NCBI GenBank assembly: GCA_016763355.1
Contig: JAESTY010000302.1
Location: 1 to 7,304 of the forward strand
Reading direction: 5' to 3'
Length of the DNA: 7,304 nt
DNA from: Immundisolibacteraceae bacterium
GTDB taxonomy: Bacteria > Pseudomonadota > Gammaproteobacteria > Immundisolibacterales > Immundisolibacteraceae
The notes beneath the pieces were generated by a model, which ran no database searches, was not told where the DNA came from, and was given only the letters and a program-made list of their open reading frames with translations. A program made the translations under genes and the position numbers. How positions within the stretch are numbered: position 1 is the stretch's first letter; the number at the start of each line of letters is the position of its first letter. Below are positions 1 through 6,063 of the stretch, in pieces.

Positions 1-1
1 A

Positions 2-157
2 AAGGCCGGCTTTCACCGCGCCCAGTTACTGTTTCAGGCCGATAAACGACCCCACTTGCACCAACTATTGCAGCAGGCCATTCATTGGTTGAATCACACC
101 ACCAAACAGCATCAGGTGCGCTGGTCGATTGATGTGGACCCGGTAGACCTCTATTAG
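2..157 (+). CDS. priA: Primosomal protein N' (PriA), C-terminal fragment
   Basis: This is the 3' end of a gene that begins outside the window; about 51 codons remain, ending in TAG at 155-157. PriA is the helicase that recognises stalled replication forks and starts primosome assembly for replication restart. The readable tail runs from AGFHRAQLLFQADKR through an amphipathic stretch to VRWSIDVDPVDLY. The RAQLL-x-A block followed by a closing RW-S-[IL]-DVDP motif is what I recognise as the end of gammaproteobacterial PriA. The helicase and zinc-binding parts are not visible, so the assignment rests on this tail alone. The gene converges on the minus-strand rhomboid gene and the two stop codons overlap (154-157), leaving no room for a terminator between them. 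Confidence 0.85.
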   Translation, partial: KAGFHRAQLLFQADKRPHLHQLLQQAIHWLNHTTKQHQVRWSIDVDPVDLY

Positions 158-726
158 ACGGTTGTTTCGCTAGAAACCGCTTCGCCCCTGGCGTTGAGCC
201 AGGCGATCACGATACCCGCAGCCACGCCGCTAGCGTGACCCGCCCAGGAAATATTGGGTCGCAAATCAAACAGGGTAAAGACCAGATAGCCATAAACAAC
301 CAGAGTCACCAGCGCAATCGCAATAGAGCGCATCGAGCGCCGAAAATAGCCATCCGCAAGCATGAACGACCAGAGTCCCAGTACCAGTCCACTGGCACCT
401 ATGTGATAAGAAGTACCGCCAATCAGCCAGGTACCAAGACCCGCTAGCAGGCTAATAATAATCACCAGCTCCCAGAACAAAGCACGCTGCTTGAGCTGAA
501 CTAGAAAGCCCAGACCCAACAATGGAAAACTGTTGGCAATAATGTGAAACAGGCTGCCGTGGATCAGCGGCGCCAACGGAATATGCAGCAAACCTTCAAC
601 CGTTCTGGGCAAAATCCCGTAATGATGCAGGTTTCCGGGCAGCAGCCACTGGGCTAGATGTACCGCCCAGATTGCCACGAGTAAATAGACCACATCCGGG
701 ATTCTGATTAGTGAGCGCTCGGTCAT
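154..726 (-). CDS. Rhomboid family intramembrane serine protease
   Basis: This is a polytopic inner-membrane protein of about 190 residues, predicted to cleave transmembrane substrates within the bilayer. With the start at 726 the hallmarks are: an H-x4-H-x3-N motif at about residues 56-65 (HGSLFHIIAN), the GASG nucleophile motif at about 110-113 with catalytic Ser112, and WAGHASG with catalytic His164 in the last membrane segment. About six hydrophobic helices are visible, as in compact bacterial rhomboids of the basic six-helix type. The frame is open to an ATG at 768, but that start would overlap the channel gene by 35 bases. The ATG at 726 lies 7 bases after the channel stop codon and is preferred, although neither has a good Shine-Dalgarno sequence, so translational coupling is likely. 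It is the last gene of the minus-strand train. Its substrate is unknown; neighbouring membrane proteins are candidates by context only. Confidence 0.9.
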   Translation of the reverse strand: MTERSLIRIPDVVYLLVAIWAVHLAQWLLPGNLHHYGILPRTVEGLLHIPLAPLIHGSLFHIIANSFPLLGLGFLVQLKQRALFWELVIIISLLAGLGTWLIGGTSYHIGASGLVLGLWSFMLADGYFRRSMRSIAIALVTLVVYGYLVFTLFDLRPNISWAGHASGVAAGIVIAWLNARGEAVSSETTV

Positions 727-733
727 CAAACCG

Positions 734-1837
734 CTACTGTTGTAAACACTTAGCAACCAGATCCGCATTAACCTGTTGCTGTTCCCGCATCAGTGTGATG
801 ATCGCCTTGCCAGAACATAACTTATCCGGCGCCGGCGTGGTGTGAACACCACCATCATCAATATAGGCTACCGGCTGACCCAGGTCTGCATCGAGCAAGG
901 CGAAAACCATCTGTTTCCAGACCAACCCCTCAAAATCAAAATCAACCCGAACCATGTGGCTCTGGTCATGGGTAAACAGGTTCTCCAGTACGGTCTCGGT
1001 GCCAGGGGCTACCAGCGAGCGCACCAGTAGTTCGGGATAGGCGCGAATAGGACGAATAACCACCCCGGCCCCGGCTTCTTTCAAGCGCTGGCGATTACCA
1101 TCAACTGCACATTCGGCCGCGATCATGGCGTCACTACCCAGCTCATCGAGGCGACTTAACACATCAAAGGTGAGGCTATCGGAAATCGGATCACCGGCGG
1201 TCCTGGCCAAAATGGCGATATAAGCCGCTTCACTGGCATTAACCGCCATCAGGTTGGCGTTGTCTTCGGCAACCCCATGGCGATGTACTACGCCCTGCTG
1301 ACTCACCTCATGGGGCAACCCGTGAGGGTATTTATGGGTCAGCAGCTGTATCGGTAACTCGGCCAATTCAGGCGTGGCTCGAATTTCTCTGATCAGGCTT
1401 TCTAAATAAACATCGGTGTTGTCGTCAGGGGTATTGAGTATCAGCAGATGGTTTTTCATGTCTTTCCAGGCCCAGTTACCGGATTTTTTATCCTCGCGGA
1501 TTTGCAATCGGGATTCAAAAAACTCAGCGGCAAATTGTGCCAGCAAACCAATCGCAAACATATACATACAAACCACGGTAACCAGGCGTCCCTGCCAACT
1601 AGCGGCAGAAAAATCACCATAGCCGACCGTGGTTGCGGTAGTAATCGACAGCCATAAGGCGTCTTGCCAGCCGAGCCCCTCGAATCTGACCATTGCCAGC
1701 GAATTAATCAGTATTAAGCCAATCAACAACAGCAATAATCGGCCTAGCTTATAACTCATTCGCCTATCGACTGGCTGGGCATAGCGTAGAAACCGACGCC
1801 GTCGCAAAAAATTAGAAAATAGCTGCGAACTAATCAC
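734..1837 (-). CDS. Two-helix potassium channel with TrkA/RCK-like cytosolic domain
   Basis: This protein of 367 residues is predicted to conduct K+ across the inner membrane. The N-terminus is basic (RRRRFLR), followed by a first membrane helix at about 31-50, a pore helix and the selectivity filter TVGYGD at 70-75, and a second helix at about 84-106. The remaining ~260 residues resemble a TrkA-N/RCK regulatory module: beta-alpha alternation, NHLLIL at about 129-134, and GAGVVIRPIRAYPELLVRSLVAPGTE at about 256-281, which looks like the usual end of the first RCK lobe. An oddity is that the expected GxGxxG dinucleotide-binding loop after the first strand is replaced by NTPDDN, so ordinary NAD binding is doubtful. 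The start is GTG, forming a 4-base GTGA overlap with the stop of the upstream gene, a classic coupled start. An internal ATG (codon 27) just before the first helix is the alternative. The ligand and gating mode are unknown. Confidence 0.88.
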   Translation of the reverse strand: MISSQLFSNFLRRRRFLRYAQPVDRRMSYKLGRLLLLLIGLILINSLAMVRFEGLGWQDALWLSITTATTVGYGDFSAASWQGRLVTVVCMYMFAIGLLAQFAAEFFESRLQIREDKKSGNWAWKDMKNHLLILNTPDDNTDVYLESLIREIRATPELAELPIQLLTHKYPHGLPHEVSQQGVVHRHGVAEDNANLMAVNASEAAYIAILARTAGDPISDSLTFDVLSRLDELGSDAMIAAECAVDGNRQRLKEAGAGVVIRPIRAYPELLVRSLVAPGTETVLENLFTHDQSHMVRVDFDFEGLVWKQMVFALLDADLGQPVAYIDDGGVHTTPAPDKLCSGKAIITLMREQQQVNADLVAKCLQQ

Positions 1838-2160
1838 CCTTCAGGTTTGTCCTGATAATAGCGATCCACTTCATCCCGCACCCGCTGCTTGATCTGTTTC
1901 ACATCGGTGGGTTGCAGATCATATTTGCGCGCCAGGTGAGCCAGGTCCTGCTGATTGAACGACAGTCCAATCCGGGGCCGCTGAATGTGCCGATAGGGCA
2001 AGCCGGTGATCTTACGAATCACATCACTGGGATTAATATTCTGCTCTGCACCGTCGACATGAATCCGCCGATTGAGCTGTTCCTGAAATACAAAATGCAT
2101 CTGGATTTTCTTCAGCGCCTGTTTTTCCGCGGCCCATTTGTCGTCGTGCTTGATGCTCAT
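1834..2160 (-). CDS. Hypothetical protein in the PspA/channel operon (108 aa)
   Basis: I do not recognise this protein. It is small, soluble and highly charged, with no signal peptide or membrane segment. The N-terminal third (KHDDKWAAEKQALKKIQMHF) looks helical. The middle contains NPSDVIRKITGLPYRHIQRPRIG, and the C-terminal third (SFNQQDLAHLARKYDLQPTDVKQIKQRVRDEVDRYY) looks like a pair of helices, possibly a small helical binding module. The frame is open to 2196, but the ATG at 2160 falls 4 bases after the stop of the upstream gene and avoids a 32-base overlap, so it is chosen. It overlaps the channel gene by 4 bases (GTGA). Its fixed place between the DUF4178-like gene and the channel suggests a partner or regulator of one of them; this is inference from position only. 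Confidence 0.75.
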   Translation of the reverse strand: MSIKHDDKWAAEKQALKKIQMHFVFQEQLNRRIHVDGAEQNINPSDVIRKITGLPYRHIQRPRIGLSFNQQDLAHLARKYDLQPTDVKQIKQRVRDEVDRYYQDKPEG

Positions 2161-2164
2161 TAAT

Positions 2165-2809
2165 TCAACCAGCGCCGCCCGGATCAAGCTGTGCAATCAC
2201 ATCAGTGGGGCAATAGACCTGCAGGAAAACCGCCGTCGAGCCATCGTCACTGATCTCGATGTTGAGACCAAAGCTGTCGTCATCGCCTTCACACTCATGG
2301 ATGCGCAGCTCCTCACCATCGTCCGGATCAGATAGGTCAGCGCTGAGTACATCACGCTCGTAATAGAACACCTGCTGATCTTTTACTGACTGGCGGTAAC
2401 TGCCGGTTAACCAGCCAGACAAGGCTTCCGGCAGCTGTTGCTGATCGATTTGTACCGCCAGATCAGCCCACTGCTCACCCCAGAGTTCACCAAACTGCTG
2501 CTCGTCAAACAGTTCGCTGACCTGACCACGAGAAATTTTCTTCGCCAGGCAAAGGCTCACCTCGCCGTCGTCATTTTCCAGCGACAGGTAGAAGGTGTTG
2601 TTCTCTTCATCCTTAAGCACCAGTTCCTTGCTGCGGCCCGATGAATATTCATAGGTACCCAGCTCGGTCACCTCGAGCTGCTTTTCACGCAGCTCCGGCG
2701 GCAGTGACTCCCGATATTTAAACAGCACCATATCCCCCACCTGCAGCTGATCAACCTGCTCCAGCTGCCGGGGGGCCGACTTGTTACGTGAAAATAGTTT
2801 CTTAAACAT
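2165..2809 (-). CDS. DUF4178-like cytosolic protein (YjfK position)
   Basis: This soluble, acidic protein of 214 residues has no membrane segment. The first ten residues (MFKKLFSRNK) form a basic amphipathic stretch that could touch the membrane. Residues about 22-90 (LQVGDMVLFKY... ELVLKDEENNTFYLSLENDDG) have the beta-rich pattern I associate with DUF4178: an L-x-VGD opening strand, then a line ending in [WY]LSLE-x-D. The second half carries an acidic run (DLSDPDDGEELRIHECEGDDDSF, about 158-180). In the enterobacterial yjfIJKL region the gene after the PspA homologue is yjfK (DUF2491), so a divergent member of that family is the main alternative. The start is an ATG 25 bases after the pspA-like stop with no strong Shine-Dalgarno sequence. 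The biochemical role is unknown. Family naming is uncertain; that it is a real gene is not. Confidence 0.85.
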   Translation of the reverse strand: MFKKLFSRNKSAPRQLEQVDQLQVGDMVLFKYRESLPPELREKQLEVTELGTYEYSSGRSKELVLKDEENNTFYLSLENDDGEVSLCLAKKISRGQVSELFDEQQFGELWGEQWADLAVQIDQQQLPEALSGWLTGSYRQSVKDQQVFYYERDVLSADLSDPDDGEELRIHECEGDDDSFGLNIEISDDGSTAVFLQVYCPTDVIAQLDPGGAG

Positions 2810-2834
2810 AGTTTTGAACCATGATTCTAGCCGG

Positions 2835-3533
2835 TTAGCCCGCCTGCTTTTGCTTCAACCGCTCGAGCACACTAGCGCCACCGGGCTTAGCCGAAGCGCC
2901 AATGCCTGCACCTTTAAGTTTGGCGTCCAGATCATCGCTCTGATTGGTTTCCGCCATCCACTCACCAGCTTCCATTCGGTCCTCGAAATGGCTCTGTTTG
3001 TTCTTGACCCGCTCTAATGCCTTGGAAACCCGATGCTCACTGGCATTGGTGGCAGCAAAATTGGTCGACATGGCCGAGGTCGCCTTCTGCAACTGTTCGA
3101 CGGTCTTAATCTTTTCCAGCTCGCGCTTATTCTTCTGGATAGTTTTTTCACGACCACGAATCATGGTGTTGATTTTATTGACCTGGCCGCTCAACTCCCT
3201 GTGTTCAGCATCTTTCTCCGCCGCTTCGGCTTCGATCTCAGCAATGCGCTCGGCCACTTCCATCGCCAGTGCTTCGTTGTTCGCTTCAAGGGCTAACAGG
3301 GCTTTCGACTCATGGTCGGTGGCGTCCTGCTGCAGTGAATTGATTTCGCGCTTAAGCTTAATTTCGGTGGCTTTAAGGTTAGTCAACGACTGCCGCGCCT
3401 TACCAATCGCATCTTCGGCGTCACGAATTTCCTGGCCGAGAATACGCATGGCATTGGCATCAACCACCGCTTCCCCAACTTCACTGGCACCACCGCGCAC
3501 TGCGGTCAAAATATTTCTTAATATACCCATCAT
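2835..3533 (-). CDS. PspA/IM30 family protein (YjfJ-like)
   Basis: PspA/IM30 proteins are peripheral inner-membrane, ESCRT-III-like coiled-coil proteins that bind stressed membrane and limit proton leakage. This copy has 232 residues, close to the family norm. The N-terminus (MMGILRNILTAVRGG) fits an amphipathic membrane-binding helix. It is followed by DANAMRILGQEIRDAEDAIGKARQSL and a near-continuous charged heptad-like coiled coil to about residue 190. A Gly/Pro/Ala-rich hinge and a short C-terminal helix, SVLERLKQKQAG, close the protein. Position after a DUF2170 gene matches E. coli yjfI-yjfJ, so it is more likely the YjfJ branch than stress-induced PspA; no pspF, pspB or pspC is nearby. 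Two adjacent ATGs (3533 and 3530) follow a good CAGGAG at 3539-3544, with spacers of 5 and 8 bases. The gap to the upstream gene is 13 bases. Confidence 0.93.
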   Translation of the reverse strand: MMGILRNILTAVRGGASEVGEAVVDANAMRILGQEIRDAEDAIGKARQSLTNLKATEIKLKREINSLQQDATDHESKALLALEANNEALAMEVAERIAEIEAEAAEKDAEHRELSGQVNKINTMIRGREKTIQKNKRELEKIKTVEQLQKATSAMSTNFAATNASEHRVSKALERVKNKQSHFEDRMEAGEWMAETNQSDDLDAKLKGAGIGASAKPGGASVLERLKQKQAG

Positions 3534-3538
3534 TAATA

Positions 3539-3544
3539 CTCCTG
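3539..3544 (-). promoter_or_regulatory. Ribosome binding site of the PspA-like gene
   Basis: The minus strand reads CAGGAG here, 5 bases before the ATG at 3533 and 8 before the ATG at 3530. It begins just past the stop codon of the DUF2170 gene. The site supports either of the adjacent ATGs as start. It is one of only two strong Shine-Dalgarno sequences in the operon; the genes downstream rely on weak sites or stop-start coupling. Confidence 0.8.
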
Positions 3545-3546
3545 AT

Positions 3547-3948
3547 TTAGACCAGTAAGGGTTCGATCACTTCCAGCAGGTCCAGGGTGTTCTCTGCCTG
3601 CACTTCGAGTTCATGAACAATGTTTTCGAATAAGGTATTCAGCGCCATAGCGCCAAACAGAATATAGGCATCACCCTGACGACCCACCGCACTCAGCGGA
3701 ATCGCTGGACTGATAAACAGCAGCTCTTCATTAAGCTCGTTGAGTTGGTCAGGCTTGACCTCGGCCACCGAAAACAGCGGCGTGATTGATAGCAGCTGGG
3801 TTTCGGTTCTGACCAGGTTAATCGGAAATTCTTCGTTGTTAGAACAGGTAACTTCCAGCACACCGTCCTCGGTAACCAGCGCATCAAAACGGGTGCCTTC
3901 GGCGCTCTGATGATCGTTCAGTTTGAATGCTAGTTCTGTCAGTGACAT
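3547..3948 (-). CDS. DUF2170 family protein (YjfI-like)
   Basis: This cytosolic acidic protein of 133 residues has no signal peptide or membrane segment. Visible family-like features are an N-terminal helix (LTELAFKLND), a strand pair (FDALVTEDGVLEVTC), then EEFPINLVRTETQLLSITPLFSVAEV, ELNEELLFISPAIPLSAVGRQGDAYILFGAMA (about 71-102) and a C-terminal helix ending NTLDLLEVIEPLL. The 'eelP-hyd-x-hyd', 'N-LL-x-PLS' and 'Y-hyd-LFGA' blocks are what I recall from DUF2170, the family of E. coli YjfI, and the next gene is a PspA homologue exactly as in yjfI-yjfJ. The molecular function is not established; a PspA partner or modulator is the contextual guess. The ATG is preceded by CAGGAG with a 6-base spacer. 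It follows the spermidine synthase-like gene after the largest gap in the operon, which carries palindromic direct repeats. Confidence 0.88.
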   Translation of the reverse strand: MSLTELAFKLNDHQSAEGTRFDALVTEDGVLEVTCSNNEEFPINLVRTETQLLSITPLFSVAEVKPDQLNELNEELLFISPAIPLSAVGRQGDAYILFGAMALNTLFENIVHELEVQAENTLDLLEVIEPLLV

Positions 3949-3954
3949 GGTTAA

Positions 3955-3960
3955 CTCCTG
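3955..3960 (-). promoter_or_regulatory. Ribosome binding site of the DUF2170 gene
   Basis: The minus strand reads CAGGAG followed by a 6-base spacer (TTAACC) and ATG. The promoter-proximal edge of the site is only a few bases from the nearer palindromic repeat at 3963-3982, so a protein or RNA structure on that repeat could affect translation initiation as well as transcription. Confidence 0.8.
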
Positions 3961-3962
3961 GG

Positions 3963-4013
3963 TGCCATATTATGGCTTTCGGGGAACAGCCTATGCCATA
4001 TTATGGCTTTCGG
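3963..4013. repeat. Two direct 20-bp repeats, each with a palindromic core (candidate operator)
   Basis: The sequence TGCCATATTATGGCTTTCGG occurs at 3963-3982 and again, without mismatch, at 3994-4013, a 31-base period, about three helical turns. After each copy the sequence stays similar (GGAACAG versus CAACAG). Each copy contains GCCATATTATGGC, a perfect 6+1+6 inverted repeat, which is typical of a dimeric repressor or activator site. The pair lies between the stop of the spermidine synthase-like gene and the ribosome binding site of the DUF2170 gene. As RNA the palindrome could form only a 4-bp stem with a 5-base loop, so a DNA-binding site is more plausible than a riboregulator. No regulator gene is present in the window. 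The repeat is directly seen; operator function is inferred. Confidence 0.7.
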
Positions 4014-4032
4014 CAACAGTTATTTTAAAACT

Positions 4033-5787
4033 TTATTGTGCAACCTCGGCAGCGCTGCCGCCGGCAAAGAACACACCATCCTGCTCAACCCAGGCTTTCT
4101 GATGATATTGATAAAGGGTATGAGATCCTAACTGGTTAATTTTGATAGCGCTTTTATTGTCAAAAAAATTCGGTGCGAATACAAATGCGGCCAACATCTG
4201 CTGCTTCGATAGCCAGCCCGTGGGCCAACTGGCTTCATCCCCCTGAGCTAACCGAGCCAAAGCGGGGCTACCCATCACCGTGCCAATAGTCCAGCCCCAC
4301 TCACCAAAAGTCGGCACATTAGCGTGATATTGCTCGGTAATAAAACCCGCCTCGGCCAGGGTTTTGCCAATCGAAATAAACGCGTTTCGAGTGTGAAATG
4401 GCGAAGTCGACTGCACCGCTATCGCCCCATCACCGCTGAGCAGTTCTCGCAATCGAGCATAGAAAAAGTCCGAATAAACCTTATTAATATCCGGATGGCT
4501 CGGGTCCGGCAGGTCAACAATAATGGCGTCGAAATGGCGACCACTACTAACTAGTTTCTCCACCTCAACAAAAGCGTCGCCGGCGATCAGCGCTACCCGA
4601 GGGTCATTAAATGCATTCCCATTTAACTCGGTAAGACGCTCACTTACCCGCTGTGGCGCTTCGAGATCTTTACCAGCAAACAGATCCACCATCCCCTCAT
4701 CCAGGTCGATCAGGGTCACCGACCGGGGGTTCCAGCGCAACAGTTCCCGCAGTGCCAGGCCATCGCCGCCGCCAATCACTAGCAAATCATCATGCCGCGC
4801 CGACGCAGCCAGCACCGGATAGGTCAGGTAGCTGTGGTAAATAAGCTCATCACTGCTAGAGAACTGCAACCTGCCATTGATATACAGGCTGGTGACTTTT
4901 GGTAACCCCTTACCGATCAGCCGCTCGGTCACGGTGAGGTTCTGATAAGGGGTGTTTTTGCTGTAAACCACCTGGTCTTTAAATAGCGCACTGCGCAAAT
5001 TCTCTATCGAGCTGACCCCGCCGGCAGCCAGCACAGCAATCAATAGCAGCAACAGCCCATGGGCAACCCACAACCTGACTCGACCGGTTAGCTGATGCCG
5101 ATAACGAATTAAAAAACCAACCCCCACCAACACATTCACTAGCGCCGTGGTTAACGCTACAGTGACGATTGGTAACTGCAGGCAGATCAGCACCCAGATA
5201 GCCGCGCCTATGCCAGCGCCAACATAGTCAGCGCCATATATGGTGCCGACATTATTCTGCAGGTGCTGACCGTGAAGATGCTCACGGATGCGCGCAATCA
5301 ACGGGATTTCCATGCCGATCATTAGCCCCAGCAGGCCACCGGCGACAAAAGGTGCCACCTTGGCAAAGCTCGATAACGAGCGCACTACCCCACCGTTGGT
5401 GGTGATGCTCGGGTGTAAACCATAGATTTCCTGCAGATAGGCGGGCAATGAAAACGCCAACGACACACTCACCGAAATCACCAGCACCGAAGTAGCGCCA
5501 ACCAGGCCAATTGCCAGCTCTAACCAGACAAAGCCGATAAAGGGGCGTTTAATCCACTTGGCCAGGAAAGCACCCACGCCCATAGCGACAATCATCAGAC
5601 CGATCATCGCGTAGATGGTCGACTCCAGCGAGCCCAACACCCGACCCGCGTAGTGGGCCATTAGATATTCGTAAATAATCCCGCAGGCAGCCAGGGTGCC
5701 CATCATCAGGATGAGGAAAATATCCTCGACTAGTAGGCCGCGACGGGTCTGCTTAGGCTGAAAATCCAATGCTGTTTCTACTCCCAA
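4033..5787 (-). CDS. Membrane-anchored spermidine synthase-like aminopropyltransferase
   Basis: This protein of 584 residues has an integral-membrane N-terminal half and a SAM-fold C-terminal half, the architecture of predicted membrane spermidine synthases (COG4262-type). About seven hydrophobic segments lie between residues 23 and 257. The catalytic half has YQNLTV (281-286), LYINGRLQFSSSDELIYHSYLTYP (301-324), the nucleotide-binding motif VIGGGDGLALRE (337-348), an acidic DLD at 361-363, and VDLPDPSHPDINKVYS (424-439), where spermidine synthases keep their proton-accepting Asp. It would transfer aminopropyl groups from decarboxylated SAM to an amine; the acceptor is unknown and no speD is in the window. 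The start is unusual. The frame opens right after a TAG and the first usable codon is TTG at 5787, with TTG at codon 7 (5769) behind a GGGAG as the alternative. The first ATG is codon 28, inside the first helix, and is implausible. It is the first gene of the train. Confidence 0.9.
   Translation of the reverse strand: MGVETALDFQPKQTRRGLLVEDIFLILMMGTLAACGIIYEYLMAHYAGRVLGSLESTIYAMIGLMIVAMGVGAFLAKWIKRPFIGFVWLELAIGLVGATSVLVISVSVSLAFSLPAYLQEIYGLHPSITTNGGVVRSLSSFAKVAPFVAGGLLGLMIGMEIPLIARIREHLHGQHLQNNVGTIYGADYVGAGIGAAIWVLICLQLPIVTVALTTALVNVLVGVGFLIRYRHQLTGRVRLWVAHGLLLLLIAVLAAGGVSSIENLRSALFKDQVVYSKNTPYQNLTVTERLIGKGLPKVTSLYINGRLQFSSSDELIYHSYLTYPVLAASARHDDLLVIGGGDGLALRELLRWNPRSVTLIDLDEGMVDLFAGKDLEAPQRVSERLTELNGNAFNDPRVALIAGDAFVEVEKLVSSGRHFDAIIVDLPDPSHPDINKVYSDFFYARLRELLSGDGAIAVQSTSPFHTRNAFISIGKTLAEAGFITEQYHANVPTFGEWGWTIGTVMGSPALARLAQGDEASWPTGWLSKQQMLAAFVFAPNFFDNKSAIKINQLGSHTLYQYHQKAWVEQDGVFFAGGSAAEVAQ
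5781..5785 (-). promoter_or_regulatory. Shine-Dalgarno-like GGGAG that bears on the choice of start
   Basis: On the minus strand GGGAG lies 11 bases upstream of a TTG at 5769 (codon 7 of the longest frame), while the first TTG at 5787 has only a distant AGG upstream. The spacer is longer than optimal, so the site does not settle the question, but it makes the 578-residue version a serious alternative. Either way the gene lacks an ATG start. Confidence 0.35.
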
Positions 5788-5887
5788 CTAGCTAGGCCTG
5801 CTGGCATTTCTATTGTTCTAAAACCAACCCACAGTGTAGGTAACATCGAAGCACCTGAAAGAACGAATGTTTTAAATCAACCGTTCA
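5788..5887. other. Upstream region of the minus-strand operon, no clear promoter
   Basis: This non-coding stretch should contain the promoter of the spermidine synthase-led operon. Reading the minus strand I find AT-rich blocks (TTGATTTAAAACATT near 5865-5880, and TTTTAGAACAATAGAAAT nearer the gene), but no pair of -35 and -10 hexamers with good match and spacing. A short inverted repeat, GAACG...CGTTC, frames the distal AT-rich block. Confidence 0.3.
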
Positions 5888-6063
5888 TTTCTTTTGCTTG
5901 CCCAAAAGAAACGGAACCAAAGAAAAGGGCACCCAAATACCGCTATCATCCCATCAAAACAGCACTTTTTCGGGTTTGCACGAACTCGCTACGCTCAAAC
6001 AGCGCGCTGCACTTATCCGAAAAACAGCTGCTTTGATGGGCGCGTTATCATGGGATGTGAACC
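5888..6063 (+). repeat. Dispersed palindromic repeat, copy A (inverted relative to copy B)
   Basis: This non-coding repeat shares exact blocks with the reverse complement of 7024-7182: 22 bases (5909-5930), 12 bases (5947-5958), 25 bases (5966-5990) and 33 bases (5992-6024). Inside the copy are nested inverted repeats: CCCATCAAA (5950-5958) with TTTGATGGG (6032-6040), and TTTTTCGG (5966-5973) with CCGAAAAA (6017-6024), so the whole could extrude as a long hairpin. It starts with a separate perfect 9-bp stem, TTTCTTTTG/CAAAAGAAA, with a 6-base loop (5888-5911). The motif around AACCAAAGAAAAGGGC resembles repeats I have met in many gammaproteobacterial genomes. No transposase is nearby. A 97-codon reading frame crosses it and is judged spurious. 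Confidence 0.8.

Noticed and set aside
727..768. Upstream ATG (768) for the rhomboid gene
   Set aside because: It would overlap the channel gene by 35 bases and add a 14-residue extension that is merely the alternate frame of the channel C-terminus; the ATG at 726 fits the operon spacing better, though its Shine-Dalgarno sequence is also weak.
2161..2196. Upstream ATG (2196) for the 108-aa gene
   Set aside because: The extra 12 residues read out of frame through the end of the upstream gene; the ATG at 2160, 4 bases past the upstream stop, is the simpler start.
2944..3558. 204-codon plus-strand reading frame
   Set aside because: It is antisense to the PspA-like gene; the Ser/Ala/Leu-rich translation is the mirror of a coiled-coil gene rather than a protein in its own right.
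3961..4020. Sigma-54 promoter of the pspA type
   Set aside because: TGGCA occurs on the minus strand within the repeats, but no TTGC lies at the required 12-base offset, and the nearer copy abuts the ribosome binding site, leaving no room for a start site.
3960..4032. Intrinsic terminator after the spermidine synthase-like gene
   Set aside because: The palindromes are too short in stem-loop form and are not followed by a U-run on the minus strand; they look like binding sites instead.
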